Shown here: piece after piece, positions 8,097 to 15,126 of the stretch
Layout of the letters: every line of letters begins with the position of its first letter
Numbering within the stretch: position 1 is the stretch's first letter
From: Vallitalea pronyensis
Lineage (GTDB): Bacteria; Bacillota; Clostridia; Lachnospirales; Vallitaleaceae
Assembly (NCBI RefSeq): GCF_018141445.1
Contig: NZ_CP058649.1
Span: 1 to 64,000, forward strand
Direction: 5' to 3'
Length of the DNA: 64,000 bases
Program-made: the position numbers and the translations under genes
The notes under the pieces: generated by a model
What the model was told of the DNA's origin: nothing
Seen by the model: only the letters and a program-made list of their open reading frames with translations
Databases searched by the model: none

Positions 8097-8792
8097 TTAA
8101 TCTATAACGTCATCTATAGTACATTCCATATTCCACGTATCACCTATATCAATTCCATAATTATTCCCATCATATTCAATACCAATCTCAAGGGTTCCTG
8201 AGACTTCAAGTTTTGCCACCGTATTATCTTTTTCAAAATTAGCAACACCTACATCATGAGTCCAAGATACTCCTGGAGTAACACCAGTAAGTGATGACTT
8301 AATGTCTCTATTTTTTATTTCTTCAAACTTATAATATACGTTGCCGGAAATAGGAGATGTGATTTTCTTATATTTGCATGCAAACGTTATATTTCTAAAA
8401 CCACCAACTTGTGCAGTTGTTCCATTAAGATACCATTTCCATATACCCCACTTTTTAATAGTATGTGTTTTATTTCCATACTCAACTTCTGCACTAGGTA
8501 TTCCTCTTGTATTTACAGTTTCTTTTTTAGTTTTTGTTTCATAGGAAAAATTTTCATGCATTTTAGCTTTAACGCCTTTAATTAAATCATTGACTTCCTC
8601 TACATTGTTAACTACAATAAATGTTCTATCTTTTGCCTCTTTTGAATCTATAGTTGTTACAGTAGCATTGTATTCGTCAGCAATATCCTTAAGATTCTTA
8701 AGAACATCAACAGAATCAGATGCATAAATAGTTTGACTACTAATTAAAATTAAAAGAACAACTAAAGAAACAATTTTTTTACTTTTTTTCAA
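8097..8792 (-). CDS. Secreted protein of unknown function
   Basis: The 231-residue product starts with a clear Sec signal peptide (KKSKKIVSLVVLLILISSQTIYAS, cleavage near residue 25). The start codon is TTG at 8792, chosen because AGGAGG lies about 9 bases upstream. The mature protein has an N-terminal segment with SKEAKDRTFIVVNNVEEVNDL that may be a small alpha/beta unit. The rest is beta-rich and includes WGIWKWYLNG and a C-terminal stretch on GTLEIGIEYDG. I recognise no family. It is transcribed alone, with hairpins at 8057-8078 and 7947-7968 downstream. A secreted structural or binding protein is possible. Confidence 0.7.
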   Translation of the reverse strand: MKKSKKIVSLVVLLILISSQTIYASDSVDVLKNLKDIADEYNATVTTIDSKEAKDRTFIVVNNVEEVNDLIKGVKAKMHENFSYETKTKKETVNTRGIPSAEVEYGNKTHTIKKWGIWKWYLNGTTAQVGGFRNITFACKYKKITSPISGNVYYKFEEIKNRDIKSSLTGVTPGVSWTHDVGVANFEKDNTVAKLEVSGTLEIGIEYDGNNYGIDIGDTWNMECTIDDVID

Positions 8793-9125
8793 ATAAGTAT
8801 CCTCCTACATTTTTTATTCTTGCGTACGCATTATTAAATATAGCAGAAACAATTCAAAAAAACCGTCGTATTTTGGCACAATTTTAAATTTAATCTCATT
8901 TTAATAATTTAATTATATTTTAATTTATTTTATTCAAATCATTTAATATAATTATTTTAGACTTTTGCACATTATTTATCGATTTAACTGGCATTAGGAT
9001 AGAATTGGACATATATAATACTCTGGGAACAGAAAGTTTTTATGAACTATTGATAATTTTCTTTTTGTTCTGTATAATTATACTATTATTTCAGTATTTG
9101 TTTCTTAAACTATTATACATAGGAG

Positions 9126-9449
9126 ATGAGTGTTATAAAAAACAAAAGATTAGTATCAATTATTCTCATGGTTATATTATTACTAGTTTATACGCCTACT
9201 TACTCACATGCTGTTGAGATTGCAGAAGGTAAAGTTACTGCTAAAGCATTAAATATTAGAAGTGGCCCAGGTCTTTCTTATGACAAAGTTGATGTTGTAT
9301 ACAAAGGTGAATATGTATCAATCCAAGTGACTGATGACATGCCTTATGAAACTGGTGAAGCCGATGGATATGTCTGGGAATACGTACTAACTCCTAATGG
9401 TATTTATGGCTACTGTGCTATCAAATACTTAGAAATTAGTGGACCGTAA
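9126..9449 (+). CDS. Secreted bacterial SH3-domain protein
   Basis: The 107-residue product has a signal peptide (basic SVIKNKR, core 9-21, cleavage near HAVE at residues 29-30) and one SH3_3 domain with the typical start KVTAKALNIRSGPGLSYDKV and end YGYCAIKYLEI. Such domains bind cell-wall peptides. No enzymatic domain is attached, so it may be a wall-binding or competitor protein. The start is odd: GGAG abuts the ATG at 9126 with no spacer, a TAG lies immediately upstream in frame, and the next in-frame ATG (9168) would cut into the signal peptide. A hairpin at 9476-9505 follows. Confidence 0.75.
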   Translation: MSVIKNKRLVSIILMVILLLVYTPTYSHAVEIAEGKVTAKALNIRSGPGLSYDKVDVVYKGEYVSIQVTDDMPYETGEADGYVWEYVLTPNGIYGYCAIKYLEISGP

Positions 9450-9475
9450 TATTTAGAATACTGAAATAATTGGTA

Positions 9476-9505
9476 TGAGCTCAAGTATTTATTACTCTGA
9501 GCTCA
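9476..9505 (+). terminator. Hairpin after the SH3 gene
   Basis: Two copies of the palindrome TGAGCTCA lie 14 bases apart and can pair. An AT-rich tail follows on the plus strand. It starts 27 bases after the stop codon. Confidence 0.5.
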
Positions 9506-9614
9506 TATTTATTTATGTTATGGATCCTTCACTAAACCGAACTTTATCTATTTTATTTTTTAAAGCCTTATGATATAATATTTTCTAAACACTTAATTAA
9601 AGGGGTTGTTTTAA

Positions 9615-9872
9615 ATGAATAAAATTGGTTTTTGCTTATCAGGTATAATGTCACTAATCTGTTTGTTTGCCATGTTAATAAATGCTTTTATCATCGGGCT
9701 AACACCAACCATAGGAGAAACAGTGTGGAAGTTTTCCCAGTTTGGTTCTTATCACTATACGGATTTTTTACCTAACTTTTCATCATCTTATACTATAAGT
9801 ATCATTTTCTTTATATTAGGTATTGGATTATGTATACTGTTTTACATAAGAGAAAAAGCAGAGCATAAATAG
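9615..9872 (+). CDS. Small membrane protein with two transmembrane segments
   Basis: The 85-residue product has hydrophobic segments at about 9-30 (SGIMSLICLFAMLINAFIIGL) and 59-77 (YTISIIFFILGIGLCILFY), with a polar aromatic loop between (WKFSQFGSYHYTDF). The tail REKAEHK is charged and probably cytosolic. AAAGGGG precedes the ATG. A hairpin that begins at the stop codon serves as a terminator. No family is recognised. It is similar in size and layout to the other small membrane genes of this region but not obviously homologous to them. Confidence 0.6.
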   Translation: MNKIGFCLSGIMSLICLFAMLINAFIIGLTPTIGETVWKFSQFGSYHYTDFLPNFSSSYTISIIFFILGIGLCILFYIREKAEHK

Positions 9873-9903
9873 TATCATTATAGGGGAGTAATTCCCCGAT
9901 ACT
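9871..9903 (+). terminator. Hairpin at the stop codon of the 9615 gene
   Basis: AGTATC and GATACT enclose a second stem GGGGA / TCCCC. The structure overlaps the last base pairs of the gene. The T-run is poor. Confidence 0.45.
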
Positions 9904-9957
9904 AAACTAAGCTCTACATTACAAAAAGAAACGTCTATGCTAATTTAATCTTTTATT

Positions 9958-10127
9958 CTATTCTAAACTCCTCTTATTGTAAAATTTATCCACCTCTTGT
10001 ATCCATGTTAATACGCATGATAGTTAGCGCTCTCAGTATCAATAAATTCTTCGATTATGTTATTGAGTTCATTATAGTTAGCACTACAATTAAAATAGCA
10101 CTCCTAAAAATATTTAAAACTACCCAT
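9958..10127 (-). pseudogene. Decayed small gene with intact ribosome binding site
   Basis: AGGAGGT lies 6 bases before an ATG at 10127. The frame reads MGSFKYF, then TAG, then continues open for 31 codons (ECYFNCSANYNELNNIIEEF...) to TAA at 10008. In another frame the sequence continues VLTWIQEVDKFYNKRSLE to TAG at 9958. The simplest reading is a gene with one nonsense mutation and one frameshift. No family is recognised. Confidence 0.4.
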
Positions 10128-10146
10128 TTAAAGACCTCCTATTCTA

Positions 10147-10369
10147 TTACTGGAAACGAAGTAATGATTTTTTAAAATCAAGCTCCATCGATGTATCCCT
10201 TACAAGTAGTAATCTTGAAGTTGTAAGGTAATAAATTACACTTTTTTTATCCCCAAGCACCCCTTTTTCCAATTGGGTGAGAATGCTACGTTTCAAATAC
10301 TTTTCTGTTTGTGCCACTGTTTAGTAACCATTCAGCTATATCCTTAGTATATTCATATCTAACAAAATG
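10147..10369 (-). pseudogene. Frameshifted gene remnant of unknown origin
   Basis: Two adjoining frames look like protein: RYEYTKDIAEWLLNSGTNRK in one, then EKYLKRSILTQLEKGVLGDK continuing through KSVIYYLTTSRLLLVRD to RFQ and TAA at 10147 in another. They overlap near 10300, which suggests a single-base frameshift. No start codon with a ribosome binding site is seen. It directly precedes the decayed small gene at 9958-10127 on the same strand. I do not recognise the family. Confidence 0.4.
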
Positions 10370-10501
10370 CTATCTGTAATTTATTATATATGTTTTGTAT
10401 TTTATGTTTTTTTACATTTTTCTCTTTTTCTATATGTTATCATATATTTATGCTTTTGTAAGAATCATTAGAAAATTACCACTAAAATATAGGAGGTTTT
10501 T

Positions 10502-10894
10502 ATGAGAAAAAAACTTTTATCTTTGTTGCTAATATGCAGTATTTCCCTTACTTTTACTTTTAACAGCTATGCAAATTATGGAAGACACGAATATTTTGAA
10601 TTAGAATCTAAATACAATACTTATTTCTTCATGTTTTATGGCAGCAGTATGGATGCCTCTGACGAAGACTTTTGCGTAAGCATAATATGTGATCAGCCTA
10701 ATGTAACCTATAGTCTTCGTTTAAAAGATAACACAACTGGTCAAGTTGTAGCGAATAAAGTTTTTAATACCCAAGTAGCTACATGGGAATTACTTGGTAT
10801 TATTAACCCTGAACACGACTATACCCTTAGATTAGACCCTCCAGAATACTTACCTAATCCTATAACAGGACAAATGTTTATTGTAATACAGTAA
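10502..10894 (+). CDS. Small secreted protein of unknown function
   Basis: The 130-residue product has a Sec signal peptide (MRKKLLSLLLICSISLTFTF, cleavage near NSYA at about residues 22-25). The mature part begins with an aromatic-rich stretch (YFELESKYNTYFFMFYG) and then has strand-rich sequence (VTYSLRLKDNTTGQVVANKV) suggestive of an immunoglobulin-like beta sandwich. AGGAGG lies 5-6 bases before the ATG. I recognise no family. The gene stands alone, between decayed genes on both sides. Confidence 0.65.
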   Translation: MRKKLLSLLLICSISLTFTFNSYANYGRHEYFELESKYNTYFFMFYGSSMDASDEDFCVSIICDQPNVTYSLRLKDNTTGQVVANKVFNTQVATWELLGIINPEHDYTLRLDPPEYLPNPITGQMFIVIQ

Positions 10895-10937
10895 TTCTTT
10901 CTAATATTCTTGCAAAAGCCTATAATACAACCCCAAA

Positions 10938-11268
10938 CTACTGTTTCCAATAATCATTAGCAGATGGTTCAGGAGTTGCTTCTGCTTCTGCTTCTGCTTC
11001 TGCTTCTGCTTCTGCTTCTGCTTCTGCTTCTGCTTCTGCTTCTGCTTCTGCTAAAACATTTTAACCATCATTGGATACCTTGTCAAATATGCCTATATTA
11101 ATCTTTTCAGCTGCTTCTTTTTCTACTTCTTCTATTCATGACTATATATATCCATTGTAGTGGATATAGAACCATGACCTAATCTCTGCTGAGCTACCTT
11201 GGGTGAAACACCCATCGTTAACCGTAGCGTTGCGTGGGTATGCCTTAAATCAATGAAATAAGATTGAA
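10938..11268 (-). pseudogene. Tyrosine recombinase (phage/ICE integrase) C-terminal remnant
   Basis: The minus strand encodes the catalytic C-terminus of a tyrosine recombinase. DLRHTHATLRLTMGVSPKVA carries the RHxxH-type box, QQRLGHGSISTTMD carries the LGH box, and DIYSH holds the nucleophilic Tyr. A one-base frameshift near 11145 moves the frame to EEVEKEAAEKINIGIFDKVS. A TAA at 11061-11063 then interrupts it. The same frame continues through (Ala-Glu)12 and ends PEPSANDYWKQ at a TAG (10938-10940). The N-terminal and core-binding domains are missing. It is a dead integrase and points to past integration of a mobile element. Confidence 0.8.
10980..11051. repeat. Hexanucleotide tandem repeat, 12 perfect units
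   Basis: TTCTGC is repeated 12 times without error. In the minus frame of the dead integrase it reads GCA GAA, an Ala-Glu array. The perfect repeats suggest recent slippage. Confidence 0.9.
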
Positions 11269-11394
11269 TGGAGGCCCTACAAATACTACAACAAGTCTTA
11301 TAAATCTTATATCAATGAAATACATGAAAAATATAATTTAAGTATGATTGAGATAGGTATTATATATACCCTATCATTTTTTATCGGGATATGA
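11257..11394 (+). pseudogene. Plus-strand gene remnant next to the dead integrase
   Basis: A 45-codon frame opens just after a TGA and has no start codon with a ribosome binding site. It encodes an aromatic, basic N-terminal part (EWRPYKYYNKSYKSYI), then EIHEKYNLSMIEIGIIYTLS, a pattern that would suit the end of a helical DNA-binding or replication protein from a mobile element. The identification is weak. Its position against the integrase remnant suggests a deletion scar. Confidence 0.3.
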
Positions 11395-11513
11395 AGATAA
11401 CTTGCTAAGTAAGCCTAATGGCCAAAGGTTTTATTTATTTTTCAAATATGATAAAATATTTATAAGACATATAATGCAATTGTATTATTTTGCGAAATTA
11501 AAAGGGGGATTTC

Positions 11514-12122
11514 ATGAAAAACATTATAACTATACAACATACACAGTCTATTCATCACACTAATGGAATGGTTGGGTCATGGACAGATTGGGATTTATCA
11601 GAACAGGGTATAATACAAGCGAATAATATTGGAAAAAATTTAATGAATCAGTTAAAGGATAAAAACTACATAATGTATTCGTCTGATTTATTGAGAGCTA
11701 AACATACAGCTGAAATTGTAGGAGAACATATTGGAATAACTCCAATTTTAGTTACAGAGTTAAGAGAAAGAAACCTTGGAAAGTGTGTTGGAAAATCTGT
11801 ACAATGGATGAAAGGTAATATGGAAGTGAAAGAAAAATCTATTGACGATAAGATGTTTTCTGATGCAGAAAGCAGAAGAGAGGAATGGAATAGATTATTA
11901 CCATTTTTCAATGAGATAATTAACAATAAGCATGAAAATATAATTATTGTTTCACATGGAGATTTACTTAGTGTATTTAATGCAATGTGGTTATCTATGG
12001 ATGTTTCAATGCTAAATACATGTGAATTATTTGGTTATGCTGGTGGTGTTAGTTTTATGTATGAATTAGCTAATGGAAAAAGAGTAATTAAGAGAATGAG
12101 CGATATGTCATATATTAACTAA
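11514..12122 (+). CDS. Histidine phosphatase-family protein with altered RHG motif
   Basis: The 202-residue protein has the histidine phosphatase (phosphoglycerate mutase-like) layout. The usual catalytic RHG near the N-terminus is replaced by Q8-H9-T10 (IQHTQS); the phospho-accepting His is retained, but Arg and Gly are not. Other family positions are kept: SSDLLRAKHTAEI (Arg at about 61), ELRERNLG (proton donor Glu at about 82-85) and VSHGD (second His at about 148). A GSWTDWDLSEQG segment replaces the usual loop. The Arg normally binds phosphate, so activity may be weak or directed to another ester. GGGGG lies 6-7 bases before the ATG. Terminators follow at 12198 and 12252. Confidence 0.8.
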   Translation: MKNIITIQHTQSIHHTNGMVGSWTDWDLSEQGIIQANNIGKNLMNQLKDKNYIMYSSDLLRAKHTAEIVGEHIGITPILVTELRERNLGKCVGKSVQWMKGNMEVKEKSIDDKMFSDAESRREEWNRLLPFFNEIINNKHENIIIVSHGDLLSVFNAMWLSMDVSMLNTCELFGYAGGVSFMYELANGKRVIKRMSDMSYIN

Positions 12123-12197
12123 ATGAAGATTGAAAGTAATGAAAAATACAATTTATCGAGTAGATTCTTCGAACAACCTTAAATTACTGTGAAGTAG

Positions 12198-12217
12198 GGA
12201 CGCCAATATTGACGTCC
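12198..12217 (+). terminator. Hairpin after the phosphatase gene
   Basis: GGACG and CGTCC enclose the palindrome CAATATTG, giving a nearly continuous stem, followed by TGTTTTGG. Confidence 0.45.
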
Positions 12218-12251
12218 TGTTTTGGCAGTGTCAGACTAAGTGTGTAAAATT

Positions 12252-12288
12252 CCATCCTAGCAATGTACAATAGGATGGTTTTCTTTTT
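12252..12288 (+). terminator. Strong intrinsic terminator
   Basis: CCATCCTA pairs perfectly with TAGGATGG around an 11-base loop, followed by TTTTCTTTTT. It ends transcription from the plus-strand gene at 11514. Confidence 0.8.
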
Positions 12289-12370
12289 ATAAAATTCTAA
12301 AGTTACCAACAGATTATCACCTTTCAACGCAAACTGTGCCCTAATTTGTCCCCAACACCCTTTTCCCCAT

Positions 12371-12403
12371 AAAAAAAGAGCCTACAAGCAAATGCTGTAA
12401 ACC
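12371..12403 (-). terminator. Terminator of tRNA-Ser
   Basis: On the minus strand an 8-bp stem with G-U pairs (GTTTACAG / TTGTAGGC) is followed by seven T residues, 12-44 bases past the tRNA 3' end. Confidence 0.65.
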
Positions 12404-12414
12404 CTTCTACAGAG

Positions 12415-12502
12415 CGGAGAGAGAGGGATTTGAACCCTCGGTGCGGTTGTGCCGCACAGCGGTTTTCGAGACCACCACCTTAAGCCACTCGGACATCTCT
12501 CC
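12415..12502 (-). tRNA. tRNA-Ser(CGA)
   Basis: The 88-base gene folds as a class II tRNA. The acceptor stem is GGAGAGA with TCTCTCC and discriminator G. The anticodon loop is CTCGAAA with anticodon CGA (reads UCG). There is a long variable arm and a T arm GAGGG-TTCAAAT-CCCTC. The CCA end is not encoded. It marks the border between the accessory region to the left and conserved genes to the right, and its 3' side faces the accessory region. Confidence 0.95.
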
Positions 12503-12521
12503 AAATACATTTACCTCAACC

Positions 12522-12527
12522 ATTATA
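12522..12527 (-). promoter_or_regulatory. Extended -10 element before tRNA-Ser
   Basis: The minus strand reads TGGTATAAT about 20 bases before the tRNA 5' end, an extended -10 with a poor -35. Confidence 0.45.
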
Positions 12528-12735
12528 CCACCATATATCACAATTGAAAAGATATCGATCTAAACTATTTCTCACCACATGACACAAGAAGTACAATTAA
12601 TAAACACACCAATGCACCTTTACCTTCAATAAAATGTAATACCACACATTCTTACCAAATAATAAAGGTGCACTTAAATATTCTAACGATTTACCCTTAC
12701 CAACCTTCAATCACCCATCCACATCAAACCACTAC

Positions 12736-15093
12736 CTATTCACTAATCAAAACTCTCGGCGATACCCTCTTAATTCTCCTTGATGCTAAAAAGGATACTG
12801 AAAATGAAACCGTGGCAAGTAACAAGATGGGTATAACTGCATTTATCCAACTAAATGCGATATTGATTTCACCAATTCCAATTGACTTCAGCATTAATTG
12901 GGTTAAATCACCCCCACTAATACGATAGAGAATGCTGCCGACTATAGCTCCTAATGACGTGACTAGACCAAATCGTGCAGCGAATTGTAACCGCATCTGT
13001 AATGTACCGTAGCCGAGCGTCTTGTATATCCCTAATTCATTATTTTCTTTATGTATCACAATAAAGGCTAACAATACGGTGATGATGGTGGTTATAAGAG
13101 AAACGAGCAGGAATATACCTATAATAACCCATGACACGATGTTCTTCATGGAAGCAACTGTATTATTGGCATAATCACTTCTGTAGATGTTAACACCACT
13201 ACCTTCTCTCTCATACTCTGCTTCTAATTCTTTCACAACTTTTTCCAGGTCTAGTGATGGGTCAATTAATAATTCTGCCTTGCTAATCTGTGCTGTTTTA
13301 TCAATCCGTTTCAGACCATTATACGTTAAGTACATATTTTTACCCATATTATCAATATTTTGATGGTATCCTGTAATGATGAATGTTAAATTTTCTTTAC
13401 CGCTTACATCAGATATGGTGATTGTGTCACCAATTTTCTTATGCAGATATTCGGATAGGGTTTTCGTCAAGGAGATTTCATTATCGTATTTAGGAAATCG
13501 GCCTTTTGTAGGTTTTAGCTCACTTTTTTCAAAATCCTTTTTTACGGTTGTTAAGATGCTTTCTGAACCAACGGATAGGTTATGATGTGTCTTTAAAGTT
13601 TTATAGAGTACGTTGTACTTGCTGGATACTTCTTCAATCATATCATTAATCTCTGCCTCATCACGGGTTTCTATGGCTATATTCGTACGTTCGTATCCAA
13701 AAATACGATAGGTCGTTTCCACATCACTAAATGAACTGACCATGATTAACGTCATCCCAGAGACTAAGGCCAGAACAATGGCAATGATCATGAGCATCAT
13801 ATATTGATTGATTTTGGTTAATAATTGCTTTAAGCCCATGCGCAAATTAAGCGGTAAGATGGACAATTTTTTCAGCGGGATATTGACATAAGCATTAAAA
13901 TAAACGTCTCCTTCTCCCCCCGATATAGCTTCAACAGGCGTTATTTTCATAACTTTACGTGATGTCACATAAACAAGGGCGTTAATCACCATAAGTAACA
14001 TAACAAGTATACCAACCATCACTAAAACAGAAGGAAAGCCATACCATACTAATCCTGTTGGCGCAAGTGCTACATTGCCAATTAAGGGAATAACAAATAG
14101 ACTTGTAGCTGCTCCAATTATCGTCCCAATAAAGGATAGGCTAGAAAACTGGAATACAATGGTCAATAGGATCTGAGATGATGAGAATCCTAATGCTTTT
14201 AAAATACCCATGTTCTGATAATCTGTTTCAATTGCGGAGTTAATAGCACCCCGAATCACCAATACGATGATAAAAAATAGTAAAGCAGAAAATACAATCA
14301 TAATGGCTAAGATTAAATACGTACCAAATAATGTACCTGACTTAACTAAATCAATGGCATAGGATTCATTCATAGGCACATCATTCTGTTCATAAAAGTC
14401 ATCATTTATTTCTTTGATATACTTTAAGAAAGGGGCTTTAACTACCGTACCTAAAAAATACTTTTCCAATAGATTATACGATTTAGCCTCATTATTTTCT
14501 AGTATCTCACCTAATCGATTGCTGTTTAAAACAGCTGATTTCAGCGAAATCATATCACTACCAAATATTGGGTCAACATAAAAGCTATGAATAACGAAAG
14601 AACTTACTTGGTCTCCCAAGATAATATCAAACCCATCACCTTCCTTTAGATGATAGGTGTTATGATAATACATGGGTAGTGCAATTTCATTATACGCCAG
14701 ATCTAAATCCACCATCTCGTTATGCTTATTCATATACTGTTCTGTATCAGGGTATACGTAAACATCCGGTTCAAGTTTACGTTTATGCTTAAAATCATAA
14801 TCTTTATCCTTGAGAATAAAGAAATGTTTGACTTTGACTTCTTTTATCCGATTATCTTCTTGAAACCACTTTTTAAAACCATGGACATCCTCTGCATACT
14901 TTGGTTCAAAGTAGTATTGGATATGAATAGAATTGGTTTTTTCGTGGGTCTCATCATACACTTGAGAAGCTCTTAGCATCATGGATATGCTTATGTTCAA
15001 TAGCATAGCAATCATAAAAACCAACAGAAAAATAGATAGGGAATAAACTTTGCGTTTTTTTATGCCTGCCCATACAACCTTTATAATAGCCAT
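12736..15093 (-). CDS. ABC transporter permease, FtsX/MacB type (second copy)
   Basis: The 785-residue protein has an N-terminal transmembrane segment (about 16-37), an extracytoplasmic MacB-like domain (about 40-250), a first FtsX bundle with three segments (about 255-385), an internal repeat that starts with another membrane segment (about 430-455) and second periplasmic-type domain, and a second FtsX bundle (about 660-780). The coupling region VLKITP..AISGG appears as VMKITPVEAISGG. It is a full-length paralogue of the next upstream gene (15127-17493). AAGGAG lies before the ATG, and the gap between the two genes is 33 bp. The pair probably forms a heterodimer driven by the ATPase at 17495. 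Such transporters move lipoproteins, lipids or antimicrobial peptides. Confidence 0.85.
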   Translation of the reverse strand: MAIIKVVWAGIKKRKVYSLSIFLLVFMIAMLLNISISMMLRASQVYDETHEKTNSIHIQYYFEPKYAEDVHGFKKWFQEDNRIKEVKVKHFFILKDKDYDFKHKRKLEPDVYVYPDTEQYMNKHNEMVDLDLAYNEIALPMYYHNTYHLKEGDGFDIILGDQVSSFVIHSFYVDPIFGSDMISLKSAVLNSNRLGEILENNEAKSYNLLEKYFLGTVVKAPFLKYIKEINDDFYEQNDVPMNESYAIDLVKSGTLFGTYLILAIMIVFSALLFFIIVLVIRGAINSAIETDYQNMGILKALGFSSSQILLTIVFQFSSLSFIGTIIGAATSLFVIPLIGNVALAPTGLVWYGFPSVLVMVGILVMLLMVINALVYVTSRKVMKITPVEAISGGEGDVYFNAYVNIPLKKLSILPLNLRMGLKQLLTKINQYMMLMIIAIVLALVSGMTLIMVSSFSDVETTYRIFGYERTNIAIETRDEAEINDMIEEVSSKYNVLYKTLKTHHNLSVGSESILTTVKKDFEKSELKPTKGRFPKYDNEISLTKTLSEYLHKKIGDTITISDVSGKENLTFIITGYHQNIDNMGKNMYLTYNGLKRIDKTAQISKAELLIDPSLDLEKVVKELEAEYEREGSGVNIYRSDYANNTVASMKNIVSWVIIGIFLLVSLITTIITVLLAFIVIHKENNELGIYKTLGYGTLQMRLQFAARFGLVTSLGAIVGSILYRISGGDLTQLMLKSIGIGEINIAFSWINAVIPILLLATVSFSVSFLASRRIKRVSPRVLISE

Positions 15094-15126
15094 ATTTATT
15101 AACTCCTTTCTTCAACCTTATAGGGC

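Noticed and set aside
9005..9217. 70-codon hydrophobic frame with TTG start before the SH3 gene
   Set aside because: It overlaps the SH3 gene by more than 90 bases in another frame and has no ribosome binding site; hydrophobic frames are common in T-rich DNA.
10008..10127. Pyrrolysine read-through at the in-frame TAG
   Set aside because: No supporting element is seen, and a nearby frameshift makes simple decay more likely.
12300..12371. Possible attachment-site or second integrase fragment next to tRNA-Ser (minus frame GVGDKLGHSLR)
   Set aside because: The stretch is too short to assign, and no copy of the tRNA 3' end could be found by eye elsewhere in the window.
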